NCBI GenBank assembly: GCA_910591455.2
Contig: OU342826.1
Location: 10,273,724-10,337,723 of the forward strand
DNA from: Pholis gunnellus
Lineage: Eukaryota; Chordata; Actinopteri; Perciformes; Pholidae
Direction of reading: 5' to 3'
Length of the DNA stretch: 64,000 nucleotides
Below are positions 18,753 through 50,100 of the stretch, in pieces (position 1 is the first letter of the stretch; each line of letters starts with the position of its first letter). The notes under the pieces were generated by a model, which saw only the letters and a program-made list of their open reading frames with translations, did no database searches and had not been told where the DNA came from. Position numbers and translations under genes: made by a program.

Positions 18753-18779
18753 TGGCTGGCTGAGACACATGCAGACACA

Positions 18780-18780
<1 letters not shown>

Positions 18781-18820
<40 letters not shown>
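18781..18820. repeat. (AC)n microsatellite in brms1 intron
   Basis: 20 AC units lying just upstream (in the gene's sense) of the acceptor that precedes the brms1 start codon; read as (GT)n in the transcript. Confidence 0.95.
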
Positions 18821-18824
<4 letters not shown>

Positions 18825-20398
18825 TATACCACAGTGTGTCTGGGTAAAAGGTTGACCTCTCCTGCTCTTGTTGAGCTGCTTCATTGATCAGTGATAATGA
18901 TTTGGTAAACTGGGTTACTCATGTGTTCTGACGTTTGTTCATCTAGTTATACATTATTGTTTATTTGTTGAATGACAGTGAGGTCTCTTGTGTATAAACA
19001 TGTTTCCCACCAACAAAGGTCTAAATGTTCAAAGTGAAATGGCTTCCTATTACATTTATTTATTTATTCTTAAGAGTTAACTAAAAATTACACGAAAAAC
19101 TGCAAAAGGTGTCACAGACAACAGCTTAAATTCCATAAACTCCTTAATAATGAAGACAGGCTTCTGAATCTTGACTGATTCACATATTTTCAACATCACT
19201 TTGTTTATCTTTTTTATGTCCTAATTTGCAAAAGAAACATGTAAATAGGCGTATCGTCATAAATATCACAATTGCAATATTTGGTATAAACAAAACTCCA
19301 CTACTGAAATGATGAATAACTACATTTGGAAATATTGTGGGCAATGGGTTTAAATTAGCTATTTTAGCTTTCACTTCTGCTGCACACTGTTATCATTCAC
19401 TTGTGTTATTTTGCTCAATATGGGCGATGTTGACGAATGACGACAGTGCAGATGGGTTGATTATAGTAAGCCACAAAGAAGAGAACAGAGAGGAGACAAA
19501 GGGATACATTGTACAACTCTGTTGGTAAAACAGAGACGTGTCCGTGGTTTTGGTTGTGGATTGTAGCTTACTGTGCAGTTGGGAAATAATTTGAATAGAA
19601 TAACATTGTGAAGCCCGCGGCACATCGAGCTGCCGTATGGCTTCCGGGGATCTGTCAAGCAAACTAGAAAAACAGCACAAGACGGGACATTTAACGATTT
19701 TGTTTTGGCGAAAGGCAAAAAAAAAAGAAGATACAAACAATTAAAATGATTCACCCCACACTGCGGTTAGTAGCGCGTTATGAAAATAATGGCGCCTAAA
19801 CTTTTTTCTATCCTTCAAACTTTTTCTACTTTCATTAACAGGACTTTTATTTTGTTACCCACCGGAAGTGCTGTTTCAGTTGAGCCTCCCTTGACCACTG
19901 GTAGCTTCCGTGATGTCATACAGTAAACGTTATGAACTCGACGGCGGTGTTTACACTATAAATAACGAGCCGAACTGAGTCCGAAGCTGTTATACCTCCG
20001 GTGTCTTTTACTTACAACCCCAAATTAATTTAACGAGATTCGTTGTTGCCCCTTTTTCACGTCAAATTACCGGCATAAAAAGCACCGTGAAGTCAAGTGC
20101 ATCACTAGCTAACCATTGAAACCACACAGCGACGAAACGACTCCGCACACTGTCAACACCGTTCAAGTTGATTCATTCACGGAAATGTTCTCTGTGCGTT
20201 TGGTAGTTAACGATATAATCAGCGTTTAAATGTCAGAAAGTACGTTGAAGCACCGCCCGGGTAGCTTCCATTCTGACCGCATCTTCCAACTGTACATGGA
20301 TTACAAGTAACGTTATCCGTTCGTGTATGCTACGCTGTTTGTAAACAGAAAACCCTCTTTTTCACCGGACAAGACAGTGACCACGCGAGTCTGCTCAC

Positions 20399-20520
20399 CT
20401 TCTCCCGCTGCTCGGCACTAGAAAGTTAAAGCGTCATTTTCTATATTTCCAATTTTTAAAAAAAAGTACTTCCTCTTCACTTCAAGTCTTCAGTTCGACA
20501 CTTTGCCGGACTCTAAAACC
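20399..20520 (-). other. 5'UTR exon of brms1
   Basis: On the minus strand GCGGGAGAAG is followed by the donor GTGAGCAG at 20398; this pairs with the acceptor CTCAG at 18756-18760 ahead of the start codon. The 5' limit is inferred from the promoter position. Confidence 0.55.
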
Positions 20521-20690
20521 CGTGAATCCAACCAATCAGCGTCGAGCCGTAATGCAGGAGCCGGGATGACCGACAGGAGTCCCGCCCCCCAGATGTCGCG
20601 TGTCCAATCAAAACGCTAAAGCAGGTTTAGTGGACCAATCATAATCTAGTTTAGTGCTGCTAACTATCAGAATTAACCAATAGGCTGGAC
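20521..20690 (-). promoter_or_regulatory. brms1 promoter with four CCAAT boxes and a GC box
   Basis: CCAAT occurs at 20532-20536, 20604-20608, 20635-20639 and 20677-20681, and CCCGCCCCCC at 20581-20590 is an Sp1-type GC box. There is no well-placed TATA box. This is a typical NF-Y/Sp1 housekeeping promoter (established knowledge). Motifs are on the plus strand, and both factors work in either orientation. Confidence 0.6.
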
Positions 20691-21724
20691 TTTATAAAAA
20701 ATACCGCGTAGCTCCCTTTTTTTCAATCTCAGTATTACTAATAATATAGTAAAATCTAATCTAATATAGTATTTTAGAATATAATGATGCTGCCCAGACT
20801 TCTCAGGTCATATTACACATGCACTACAACAAATACAATGATTACAGGCAACTAAAAAAAACGCAGCTAAAACGATACACATTTTGAATGTGTATTCAAA
20901 ACACATTAATATGTATATATATACATTAAGTCTTGACTCTTGGAAGCATCATTAGCTTATGAGACTCAGCCATCACTCTACTGGTGTTAAGCATCATTCT
21001 TACTTTTTTATATTTAATGTTATTTTTATTGCTTTGCTTTAAAATGTCCCTGTACCTATAAATGCTGCTGTAGCAAAAACAATTCCCCTTGCAAGATTAA
21101 TAAAGTATCTATCTATCAATCTAACCACCCTGTAATTAGAACATACAGACCCACTCTTGCGTCGTGGTATTAATTCATACTGCAATCAACCACAAGATGA
21201 CACCAACGAACACAAAATGTCCAGAGAGCCATTGAAATGATAATAGTGGAATTCATATCATTTGGACAAAAGGCCTTTTTCATGACAGACATTCTGGCAT
21301 GTCATTATAGGAAAACTACAGGTGGAACTAATACCATTAATTATGCCTGCACTCCATTTCCTCATATTGTGTATGGTGGTCACTGAGTTTCAGGGACACT
21401 TAATGGAACAGAGGCATTGTTAAAAGTTTAAATGATTTACGTGCTAAGCTAAAATGTCTTCCGACAAAATGGAACATGGATCATCTTGTGAACCGTGGCA
21501 GTTTTTCCAATAAAAATACTATTTAAAAAATGTCTCCCATGAAAAAGGTCTTTAAAGGGTTCAGCTAAAAATGTATCTTTACAAATGAAAAAATCACATA
21601 CTAACAAACATCAAATTTAGAGGCTTGATTGAACTAAATATAAGCTAATATACTGTCAATCATCTGTATAATGCTCTCTGGGTCTTCTGAAGCAGAGAAT
21701 TGACAAACACAATAAACAAAGACA
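20691..21724. other. Intergenic spacer, AT-rich
   Basis: Spacer between the brms1 promoter and the end of ppp1r14b. No frame, RNA gene or recognised repeat apart from short AT-rich runs. Confidence 0.5.
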
Positions 21725-21745
21725 AACAAGTCCATTTTACATGTT

Positions 21746-21751
21746 TTTATT
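21746..21751 (-). terminator. Candidate polyadenylation signal of ppp1r14b
   Basis: AATAAA on the minus strand (in CTTTAATAAAAACATGT), followed by a TTTGTTTATTGTGTTTGTC stretch suited to a downstream element. It would give a 3'UTR of about 2.95 kb; nearer weak signals cannot be excluded. Confidence 0.4.
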
Positions 21752-23316
21752 AAAGTTGCATAAAAGTGTAACAAAATTGGGCAAAAACAAGACCTGTTGT
21801 TGATATTGCTACATTTGTTTGTTGGTTTAATCTAATCATTGTCCAAAAAACATCTCCGCTCCTTCAATCTGCATGGTTTAGCTCTTGTATTTAGCCTCAA
21901 TTATGATAATCAGTATATATATTTTTTGCAATTTTCCCCAACAGTAAAAAAAACAGACTTCTCAATAACAGTCTAAGAAGATATAATCCAAACCCGGATT
22001 TAGGAATTAAAATCCACTCAAATTCACCTACTGATTGAGCTTGCCTGGTACAATCCGATGCCTCCAAAAAAGCCAACGGTGCTGGGTTTGGAAACCCCAC
22101 CAGGAAGGCAAAAGCAATCGCACCAAAATGCATCTGAATGGATTTTTTGTTCTACTACGTGGTAATCCAAGGCCGGGCATCAAGAAGTGTCATGATCACA
22201 ATAAAAACAGACCAGTATTCAAATGGTAAATGTAAAGAACATTGTTTTATCTAATCAAAATCACTGTATCAAGGCCTAAGTATTAAACACTCACTTCTAA
22301 AAAAAAAAAAAAAAACACAAAAAAACAACAGAATCTCATTTTGTTTTTCAAAAACGAAAGAAAAGGAGCGACAGAAAATCCAAGGTTCTCCACACGCGCG
22401 TTTAGCAGTTTGCGTGACCTTTTTAAAAATGAATGTCTCCCGTTTATTTGGTTTGTGTAACATAAATAATACCTAAGGCAACATCTGTTTAAAAAAAAAA
22501 AAAAGGGAAGTAAACTGAAGAAAGGATGGAGAGAGGGTGGACAAAAGGGATGGAAATGGGTGGGAGGAGAAGGAAAGAGGGGATGCCGGGGCGTAATGAC
22601 AGAGCAGCAAGATAGAAATGGGCCAGTGTGTGTGTTGGCAGTCACAGAGAAGGAGACAGACAGCGGAGGTCTGCTGTCACCGCAGGTGTTCACAATTGGT
22701 CACAGGACGCGCAGCAAATGCTTTTGCTTCTCCAATAGGCCGGCTGGCTTCAGTCTCTCATCTGATTGGCTCGGGATGAGACACAGATGGCTTATTCTCA
22801 GAGATGATTGGCAGCTGCGGCGGGGAAACACAGATCTTGTGACAGAAACGGACCTGTCTCTCTCTCTCTCTCTCTCCACTCTCTCAGCACTTGGTGTGTG
22901 TGTGTGTGTGTGTGTGCACATCTGCGTGAGAGGCAGCTGTGTTTTCTAATACGTTTCCGTTTTCTCCGCCCCCAAGGGTGGCCTATGTGTGTGTGTGTGT
23001 GTGTGTGTGAGAGAAAGAAAGAAGAAAAAGGAAGGGTGAATGCTTTTAGACAGCTTCAATGTAAAACAGTGGCCTCCATCCTTCCCATTCAGACGTCTCA
23101 TTGGTGGGTCTACTGACAGGCAGAGGACATTACAAAGTCTTGCCACCAACACGGAACTCCAAAGACGTTTTCAGTTCCCACGTGTGACTGCTCTGAAATG
23201 ACGTCTGCCAAACACAAAACTATGCGGTGGACTGAATGAAAGTGAAAAGGACATAGAAAGGGGCTATGAAACAAAAAAAAGGCAGCTTTGTTCTGGGTCC
23301 CCTTGTCGGACTGTCA

Positions 23317-23349
<33 letters not shown>

Positions 23350-23847
23350 ACAAAATGCATCCAGAAAAACAAAACAGGAACCAGTCCTATACTAAAAATC
23401 TAAATTGTCAAACAGAACAGCAGAATATACAGGCCAGGATAAACACTCCTATTATGAACGTTGCTGTACATTATGTAGCAACAGGCGCACGTAGCATTTA
23501 GCGACACACAGACGTCTGCATGTGCAGGCTGGACAGCGTGGGCTTCTAAAGAGCCACTCTTACGACTTTGCACTACGCATTTGAGGAAAGAAAAACATAC
23601 AATTTTTCCCCCAGAATTTGAATTCCGTACAAGCACACCCGACCTAAAATAACCTACCTCTACTCTAGCCTCACAGGAAGAATTTCAGTCCACAATTGGT
23701 TGGACTGTATGACCACAGCAGCCAGCCAGTGACTTTTTTTTTAAGGTTCAAACGCTAATTCCAGGGATCAAATTTTCCCTCTTTGTTGGACTAAAGATCT
23801 AGCACACATTATTCTTCGTGGTCAGAGGTTCAGATTTTCTTCCCAAA

Positions 23848-23893
<46 letters not shown>

Positions 23894-24708
23894 AAAAAAG
23901 GACAGTCTTTAAATGCACCACTGTAGCAAATGTCTCTGACTGTACTGACCCGCCCCCAACAAAAGAAAACTTACAGACAAACTAAAGTCAAGTGAATATC
24001 CCCGTGCCCTCAAACTGAACTAGAAAGTATCAAAAGAACCGTGGTTGGTAGCTGGATCGTTTACAAGTTTAAACCCCTCACAAATAACGAAATAAGGAAT
24101 CTCATTGGTCGAGACAAACGCAATGATTAGGCCCTGCTTCAAGCTGATTGGCTGTTTCCAACTCCGCCGTTCACCCTTCCAACCCTTCTCTTGGCTGTTG
24201 CAGACTCTCGTTCCTCTTCCCACCTCGCGGCCGCCCAACTCTCGGTAATTATGGGACTCATCTCGTCTCCGCTCCTCTTCTCTTCCTCCTCAGACAGATG
24301 GAGGGTGGTGCGAGGGAGGGATGAGGAAGAGGAGTGAAGCCAAACAAAGGGCGAAGGAGGAGCAGGAGTGGGAAAAGAGACAGAAGGAGAGTGCCTGGAT
24401 AAAGACCAATGAATCACTTGTTGTTTCCCCCTGCTTACTATTATGCATTCTTTACTTCTTCTTCTTCGCTGAAGGTTAAAAGCGAATTATGGAGGCCGGA
24501 ACCAGGCAAGGAGGGGAATAACAGGAACGGGGGTTTAGAGCGGAGGGTGTATCGGAAAAGAGGAAACAAGGTTTAGTTGAAGTATTTCATGAAAATACCC
24601 AATGGAAGAAAACTGACATCAAAATGGAAAGATGGAAAGCACAGTAGGAAGACGAGAGGTGAGGGCTGAGGTGGAGGGGAGGATGTGGGAGGAAGAGGAA
24701 GGACGCCA
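21752..24708 (-). other. Probable long 3'UTR of ppp1r14b
   Basis: No coding exon can be supported here. Contains (TC)n, (GT)n and (CA)n runs at 22857-22876, 22896-22915, 22987-23008, 23316-23341 and 23851-23886. Reading it as one 3'UTR rests only on the AATAAA at its far end. Confidence 0.35.
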
Positions 24709-41659
<16,951 letters not shown>

Positions 41660-42070
41660 GATCGCTCGGTTTGGTTATAAAAATTATAAAAAAATTTAAA
41701 AAAAATCACCCCACGGATATGTGGAAGTGTGGAAGGAGCAAGGAGTCGAAGCGGTCTGTGGACGCGCGGCCGCTCGCTTTTCCGCACTGGAAAAAATCCC
41801 GACTGATGAATGTGTGACTTGGAATCCCCCGAAGAAACAACGTTGGACCTGATGCTTTTGTTGTCCAAAAATCGCTTAAAGGGACATTGGCTGTGGTCGG
41901 TCGCTTCCACAAAAACAAACGGGGCCGACGGCTTATTGGGCTATTTACAGCATGCAAACTCTGCTTATATAAAAAAAAGAGAGGTGAGCAGAAGCAGCGC
42001 CGGCCTCAACTCTTCATTCAGTACAAAGAGAAATCACACGTCTCTCTCTCTCTCTCTCTCTCTCTCTCAC
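41660..42070 (-). promoter_or_regulatory. ppp1r14b 5'UTR and promoter
   Basis: On the minus strand TATATAAG at 41971-41964 would place initiation near 41935, giving a 5'UTR of about 275 bases. A (GA)n block (TC on plus, 42041-42068) lies about 70 bases further upstream. CG dinucleotides are frequent at about 41560-41800 (GCGCGGCCGCTCGC). The TATA box is a sequence match only. Confidence 0.45.
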
Positions 42071-45024
42071 GAGAGGTGCGTGCGCGCTCTCTGACTGGAC
42101 CCAAGCGCACCCGACGTAGCGCTACTGGAAAAAAAAAAGAAAAAGAGGAAAAGGCAAATGTTGATTTTTTTTTCAAACTTTGAAAACCACTTCACTCCCC
42201 CTCTTTCTCGTTTCCTTCTCACATACACCCCCTCTTTCCCTTAACTGTCGCGTGTGACCCCTCCCCGGAGCCCACTGTCCTAATTTTAACATAGTTTGAC
42301 TCGGCACGAGAGGAATATGCTCTAGGCTACTGCTATGATCATATAAACATCAGAGACGGACATCTTTTAATGTTCACCGTTGGAGGGAAACCTTTATCCA
42401 CTAAAGAAGACATAATAGGCTTGCAGTGCATTGTCCTTTAAACAGTATTTGCGCAAATTGCTAGTTTGAATTTAGGGGCCTGACGTCGACAAACACGTGG
42501 TATTTGATGCTTCTTTATAGTTCACAACACTTGTCTCCTCTGGAATGTGTGAAATGTATACAGACACAATTTCACACCTACATTTCACAGTTTATGAAAA
42601 GATAAGATTACAGTGTACAAAAAATATGATTGTATATATTCCATGTTTGCTCAATGTTTTTCTCTTCTACGGTTACACGCGCTGCTGTAGGTGGAAAGCA
42701 GCTGGAGCAGCTGGATTTTCTAGTTTGGGTTCAGTTTTGGAACTTTTACATTTCATCCTAAAGCTTCAACAGAGATTAGCAAAAAAACAAACTACTGGAA
42801 GTGTTCCATTAACAGGAAACCAGTCCCAGTCTTTCACAGTCTGTCCATTGTGTTGTCACAGCAGGGAACCCCACACCCGGCTAGGCTGGTTAATAGGAAG
42901 AGTTTCAATAATAATAGGAGTGTGAGGTGTAGGGGGAGGTAAAGAGAGGGAGCTAATTCATAATGTCTCCCCTCTCTCTCCTTTTTAGCGTGTATGGGGG
43001 TGTTCACATCTGTCAACATGCTCATATTGGTGTGTGTGTGTGTGTTGTTTCAGACAATCATGGCAACAATACTTTAAAAAAAGAAACCTGAATTATTCAG
43101 TGAGCATGTCTGAAACTTACAGTTGAGTAAGCACAGACAGGACAACACACACTCGTACGTACACACACGGTAACTTGAACATACACTTCACACAAGACAC
43201 ACATAGACTTGCAGTCAGTATAAAACGCAAACTAGTGCACATCTGCACAAGTGGACTTGAGCTGTTTGTGATATTTGGGTGTTTCCACTTCATGTCAGAC
43301 GGACACAGACCTCTAGAGAGGAAGTCAGTATAATGTTTGCATGCAACACTGAAACGGTTGCGGCCTTGGGGGAGAGTGAAAAGGTCCAAGGTACACGGTA
43401 TAGTGCATGGGTGTGAGAAAATGTCATTTAGTGAGCTCAAATAATCTCACTATAAAACCTCGAGTTTGCAAATATTGTTAGTGTTGTTGTTATCGTCATT
43501 ACTATTATTAAACTGCAATCTGAAGAGAACTATAGTACATTCAAAATCCTGCATTTAGAAAGGTCATGCAAGTAAAGTACTGCATAGTAAGAACATAAGA
43601 GGAAGAGACAAAGTCGGTGGTCTGCTCTCAGTCCCTATACTTCCTCCTCTATAGTGTCACCGCATACAGCCCTCACCTTGGCGTAGCCTTTTGGACCCTA
43701 AGCCTTTTTTAGGCCTTTTCTCGAAAATTGTAACCCATACAAAAGAGACTACAATTCTGTAACTACAAGGTCTATTTTAAAAATGTTGATGCTTGAATAA
43801 CACTAACACGATTGTGAGATTTGATGAGATGAGTAAATATTGTGTATATGTTACTGGTTAATAGTAGCTGAACACAGCAAACACAGCAAACAGGGAAAAT
43901 TCCCAAGTTCGTCTGAAGAAAAAGCACTGTAATTTATTAAATGAGGCCCTGGCTAGCCTAAAAACATTCCCAATTCATAGCACAAAGGGTGCAGGTACCT
44001 CACAAAAAGATTTGGTGTAAATAAAGTGAAGCAAACCCCAATTATAGGTGTTTATCTAAACAAAAACATGCAAAATTCTCATTTTATATACTTTATAATT
44101 ATATATTTCACTTTATTTGTCACTCATATTGTACAATCTATCCTAACAGAGCTGTTTGGCATCATTTTGGCATAGATAGATTAAAAATCTTGTAAACCCC
44201 AAATGGGGCTCGCTCGGGTCCAGGGGGTTCACTGCAAACCAGACGTTCACCTGCAATTTATTTATTATATTTACATGGACTCCTGGAGCTCCATTTGGGG
44301 GACTGCTCTCAGAAATGCAGACCTCTCTCCTCGGCCTCGTACAGGCAGCCAGAAGTTTAGGAAGTCGCCCACCCACAGGGGGGAACCGTTGAGCCGTTTC
44401 CACTGAGCACATTCATGAGCGGATCTTGTGACAATGGGGCCCCTGGGCACAGACATTTGTCTCCTGGCGTTACAGGATTCTCTGTGGTCCTTTTGAGTCT
44501 CTTCCTGATTGTTACGTGGCTCATTGAGTAACATTTTGTAGCTGAAGGCTGGGGAGGAGGAGGGCTTACACTTTGGGCCCCTGGGCCTGTGCCTGGTATA
44601 GGCCCATTCAGTTATCCATACATCAGTTCATTTGTTTCTGGCCATTCATTGCACTTTTCTTTTTTCTACACAGATACAAGCTTCATAAATACCAGAGCCT
44701 GACCAAGAATCTCTGACATCAAGTGGAATTATTGACTGACACATATCACAATGATGCATGAAACTAAATAAAGCCAAAACACACAAGCATATGAAGTCAC
44801 CATGGAGGCGTACTGTGAAATCATTTGAATCCAATCATATCGTATTCTGTGGTTTGCATTTTATTTACAGATTTTCAGTTTGGAATCCCAATCGGTCTCT
44901 CTCAAATGTGCTCATAGTGTCCTGCTTCAGCAAACCTTAATTATGACGCGCTATTGTATACACAATGGTTTTGTCTCCGAATTCACTTGAGCAAATACAC
45001 TTAACGCAGATCGCTGTGATTGGT

Positions 45025-45070
<46 letters not shown>

Positions 45071-47164
45071 AGGGCTACACCCCCATGGTTCTCACAGCAC
45101 AGGAGATGCAGAGCTGGAACTAGTGCATCCACATTCTTAACTGTTGCGCAATCCAGTTTAGCAGGGACGGCAGTGTCACCGTGCCGCCAACGGATGGCAG
45201 TATAGGATCACATTGCAGACGTGACAGTGATGAAGGAGCAGAAGTCCAGGGTGCAGTCCCACATTTGGAGCATGCTGAGGCTGCAGGGGGAAGGAGCTAC
45301 ACTCATTTGGGAAAGAGTGGACAGTGATGAATGGAAGCATCCGTCGTATCCATCTGCATTGTATATGAATGCCTCTTCTGGGGAAAACCGTAATCAGCAC
45401 TTTGCTCACAAGCCCACATGATAGCTTTTCTAGACGATAACCGGCGCGGTGTTATGGAGACAGATGGGGTCCAGTCTCAAGTGAACTGTCAGCGACTTCA
45501 GGGTAAAAATCTCAGCAGCGCTGCGGAGAGTAATCTGATCAACTTTGTATTGCTACTGTTGACTGAGTCAAGGCCTTTCTTATTAAAGCTAGTGTGTGTA
45601 CTGTACATGCTTGTGTGTGTGTGTGTGTTTCTGTGTGTGTGGTGGTGGTGGTGGTGGGGGGGAGGGGGGCAGAGGGGCAAGTGTGAATGTGGCAAGACAG
45701 TGAATATGCCTGTGTGTCTTTATACAATGTGTCTTTGTGAGTCCACGGCTTTGCGTTGGAGAGAGAGAGCTCTGGCTGTTACTCGAGAGAGAGAGGGAAA
45801 GAGAGAGCGAGAAGTGGTCGTGGGTCTTCCTTTTCTCTGCAAACTCTTCTCCACGTGTCTCTGTCCCTCACTTTGTTCCATTTGTAACCTCTGTTGTCAC
45901 CCTTTATTCTCTTTTCATAACCCTCTTTATTAACAGGCCATTAGGATGTTTCTGACAGCCTATAGCTCATTCCTAGGTCTCTACCCCGTTCCTCCTTCCC
46001 TTTAGCCCCTCTTTCATGCTTTCCGTCTTTCTTACTGACCTTCTTTCTTTCTAATGCTTGAATTTTCCTGAATGTGACCCAGAAAATAGGAAAAACCCTG
46101 TTAAACTGACACAAAAGAGTAAATACCTAAATATGATTAGATCTTACATTCGCTCCAGTTATATTTCCCTTGAATTATCTATACCCCTTACATTCCCTTT
46201 AAATCTTCCTCTTTTCTGGATCTCATTTACAATTCCTTATGGTCTGCGTGTCCTCTTTTGCTCCCTTTTCCTCTTTCAGCTTTCTATCCCATGTCTTTTG
46301 TGGTCCTATGAAGGGGGCTTGTGAGGACACTGCAGCTGTTTCATGGCATGCCATCGAGTAGTTATCAGGACACGTCACTCAATATTAACCTGCTGGTGGT
46401 GCTATAAGCCAGGGGGTCATTTAAAGGCGCGTTACACAAGATTGGGGTCATTTTTTTATTGCCTCTCAACGGTTCTCAACATGGCAATGGCAGAGTCGGT
46501 GGCTCTCGGCAAACGGTGCTAACAGTGCAAACTATGACAAAAGTGGTACAGTGTTTACCTGAGGGTAAACAAGAGAGACCGCCGTACGAGAGCTGTGCAG
46601 AGCAGCGGCCGCGAGCTAACCATGCGGGGCACGCTCACATGCACTAATAATGCTAAAGCAAGGACAAGCTCAATTAAGAACACACACAGAGGGAGAATGA
46701 CTTCATTCACTGCCCAAGGTAGATAGTCCTCCTCTATAAGAATGCTCTGAAGATCTAAGTCACAGGGTTCATCATCTTTTTGCCTAACTTCATATTAATT
46801 CAGATGAGCCCCATGTGCACTATGTCCTATTGATGTCCACACAGAGGAGGAAGAGAGAGGCTCGGACAGAGAGACCTAAAGTGAGAATGTATTTGTGAAA
46901 AGAGAGAGGGCTGAATGGAGGGAGGAGGCCGTCTATTGACACCACAGGTGCCTGCACTTCAAATGCAGCGTTCACCATAATGCCGTCCGGCTAAAAATAA
47001 ATTCATTTGTGTGTATAGAGGGGGAAAGGCGTGTGTGCATTTTTATTATGCAGCAGAGAAACACAATATCCCTGCTTATGCATGTGTGCTGCACTGTTGA
47101 AAGAATGCATATGCATGTGTCCATCATTTATTTGTTGTCATTTGAGAAGTCCTGTTTGTGCGTG

Positions 47165-47198
<34 letters not shown>

Positions 47199-50100
47199 GT
47201 GGTTCAAGATCAGATTAATCAACAAGTCTACCTGGACACGGTTACGGCCCGGACACAAAACACACACAGCTCAGATATACAAACAAACACACACACAGAC
47301 ACACACACACACACACACACACAACCACCTCAATGCCAGTCCGTCTAGCTGCTGAATTGTTAAACAATGTCCGTCCCGCTGGATGTGTGCACCTCCTCAG
47401 GGTCACGTAACACTGACACCAGCATGTTTTTAAAATGTTCTGTTCATGACAGATTATTCCTGATTGATTCCTTTGGATTTCCTCTTCGGTTTTGGTCAAG
47501 GGAAAACACACCACCAGGCTTTCACTGAATCAGTCAGTCAGCGGGCTGCAGCATAGCAGACATTCCTGCTGGGTGTAGTTAGGGAGTTGGAGAATGGCAA
47601 CAATTGCCAAAAAATCAGTTGCTCTGTAGGGTGTTTTTTTTTTATTTTTTATGAGCAGTCCAATGTTGCTTGGCAGCGGGATTTGGACGGGACAGAACTG
47701 TGCAGCCTCTATGCCTCTCACGCTCCTTAAAACACGATACCACGGATCAAGACGAGGCGGGGGAAAGTTATCTGATGACTTCCAGTGGCTTCGATTACCT
47801 TTCCTCCGAACCCCTCTAAATTATTTGCAGCGGTTATAGGTTGCAGATTTAACATCATCGTTTACAAAATGTACCGTTATTCTCACAACCTGACTGCCTG
47901 AGTAGCACCCCTGTTGCTTCAGAATGACCTCGGAACTGATGACTGTGTATTTCTAATAACTGCCACCATGTTTTTAACAATGTTACTGGCACACGTAATC
48001 TGTCACTGTCAACAATAAGGAAAAGAATTTAAAGCAATTAAAGGCAAAAACAACCTATAATTATATTTTGCTTCCGGCAGACTGCAGTTAATTGGCATGT
48101 GTGCCTGTGATATTAAATGGACCATTTTATCATTCATGCTATGTCAGTGGTTACCAACAGTTTTTGGTTTGCGGCCCCTGAAAGCAACAGTTTGACATTT
48201 TGAGAAATCCAATGATTTGCTTTCTTGCCAAGAGATGGCATATAGATGGCTATATCCAAAAGTCAAACTAAAAGTACACTTTGTACAGTTTTGAGGAACT
48301 TGCACTTTACTTGACCATTTTCATTTTCCTTATACTACTCCACTACGTTTCAGAGACAAATGTTATACCTACTTTTTACTCCCCTACATTTTCTTTGACA
48401 TCTTAAATGAGTGATTACAGATTAAGATTTTACATGCCAAACATATAAGGAGCTATGCGGCACTTTCCTTTTAAACACGGCTGTAGTTTAATCCGGGCCA
48501 GCTGTCTTACTGTCCCCTGCTCCCAGCCTGCAATGCTAAGCTAAGCAGCAGCTGTCTTTAGTTTCACATTCAGCGCACAGACATGAGAGTGCTGTTCATC
48601 CCATCGTCTATCGCCATCAAAGCGAATGTGCATATTTCCCAAAATGTTCCACCCTCCCTTTAAAACACAGTCCCGCCAACGAGGCCTTACACAGACTTTA
48701 TAGCTCAGAGAAACCAAAGAGTTGCTCACAGTTTCTTTTAAATGGTGGGTGTTTTGATGCCTGAAGAGGTGAAGGTGTCTAGTATTTCATCAAATAAAAC
48801 AGTTTTTATGCCTTTTAATCTTCTTGTGCCTCCTTAGATTAGTCCTGGCTGTCGTGTGGTGTTGCCAGTATGTGGATGTATACTGTTACAATAAACTTCA
48901 TATTATTTAGCACTGAACTACAGGGACATTTTACACATCACGGTCAATGTAATGTCAAGGTGGAAGAAATGCATTGTCTGTTAAAACAGTTGAATATGTC
49001 CTCTTTGGCTCCAGAAAAGCTTGAACAAAGTTGAAGAAAAAAAAGGACCCCATGTAACGTCACCAGGGTTATTTCCACTTGGGTTGGGAGACTACAAATG
49101 TCCAACTGAAAGCCTGTATTGCAAAGTGGCAAACATGCTTACCCAGGAGTGGATGAAAGACACGTTTTAGTTGCATCATGGGAAGTTTAGGACTTTCGGA
49201 GCTTGACTTCTTGGGTTCAAAAAGTCAGGATATCTCTGCTGCTTTTCGATTCGACAATTCATTTTTTTAAAAGCTGCCTCTTTCAAGTCCCCACACGTTA
49301 TGAACGCACACTACTAAATCACTGCGCACCTTTAAGTGCGGGGAGATTTGGAGTTGTGATGAAGAGAACATAAAGGCTGGCTAAATGTTTGAGCAAATAG
49401 ACTATTGGGGAAAATAAATACGATTTCAGATTAAAGAAAACACGGACGCGATCGTGTTCATGACAGTATATGCACACTGTATATTTAAGGAAACATGCGG
49501 ACGGACAGGCAGTCAGAGGAATTGAATTAAAACACACCCCTTTTACACAATCTCTGACTTCCCTCCTGCTCTCTCACTCCTCGTTCACTCAGCGCTGTCT
49601 GACGCTGCCCTTGTCCCTCACTCTCTCTCCTCTCGGAATCCTCTCTTTTTTTTGTTGTTCCCCCCCACTGGAAACATGCAGGGAAGAGAGTAGAGAAGAA
49701 GAAACACGTCGGAGGCGACAGGAGAGAGAGAGAGAGAGAGGAAGCAGAGAAAGTTTGGAAGAGCGAGAGGAGAGGAGAGAGGTCGACCAGATGGGAGGAA
49801 GGAAGGAAGGGATCTCTCTGCGGGCTCAAGTGCGCGATTAAAGGATTCGGGATAAATAAACAAATATAATAATCAAAGCTCATAGTAGAAAGCGGGGGTT
49901 GAAGGCGCGCCACCGCGTTGCGTGGACGCGGACAAGACAGCGGCGGTGCGCGCCGAAACAGCCTCAGTCCTGTCTTTCTCCTTCTCTCTCTGGATTTTAC
50001 TCCTCATGTTCTTCAAACTCTCGGTGACGTTTACCAACTGTTGAGGTCAGGGTCTGAAAAAAAAAAAGTTCTCCCTCTCCGCGCACTTGCAGTTCACTCT

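Noticed and set aside
44170..44620. Possible transposon or gene fragment with GGGCCCCTGGGC motifs
   Set aside because: Looks repeat-like, but I could not recognise termini or coding domains, so only mentioned in the intergenic entry.
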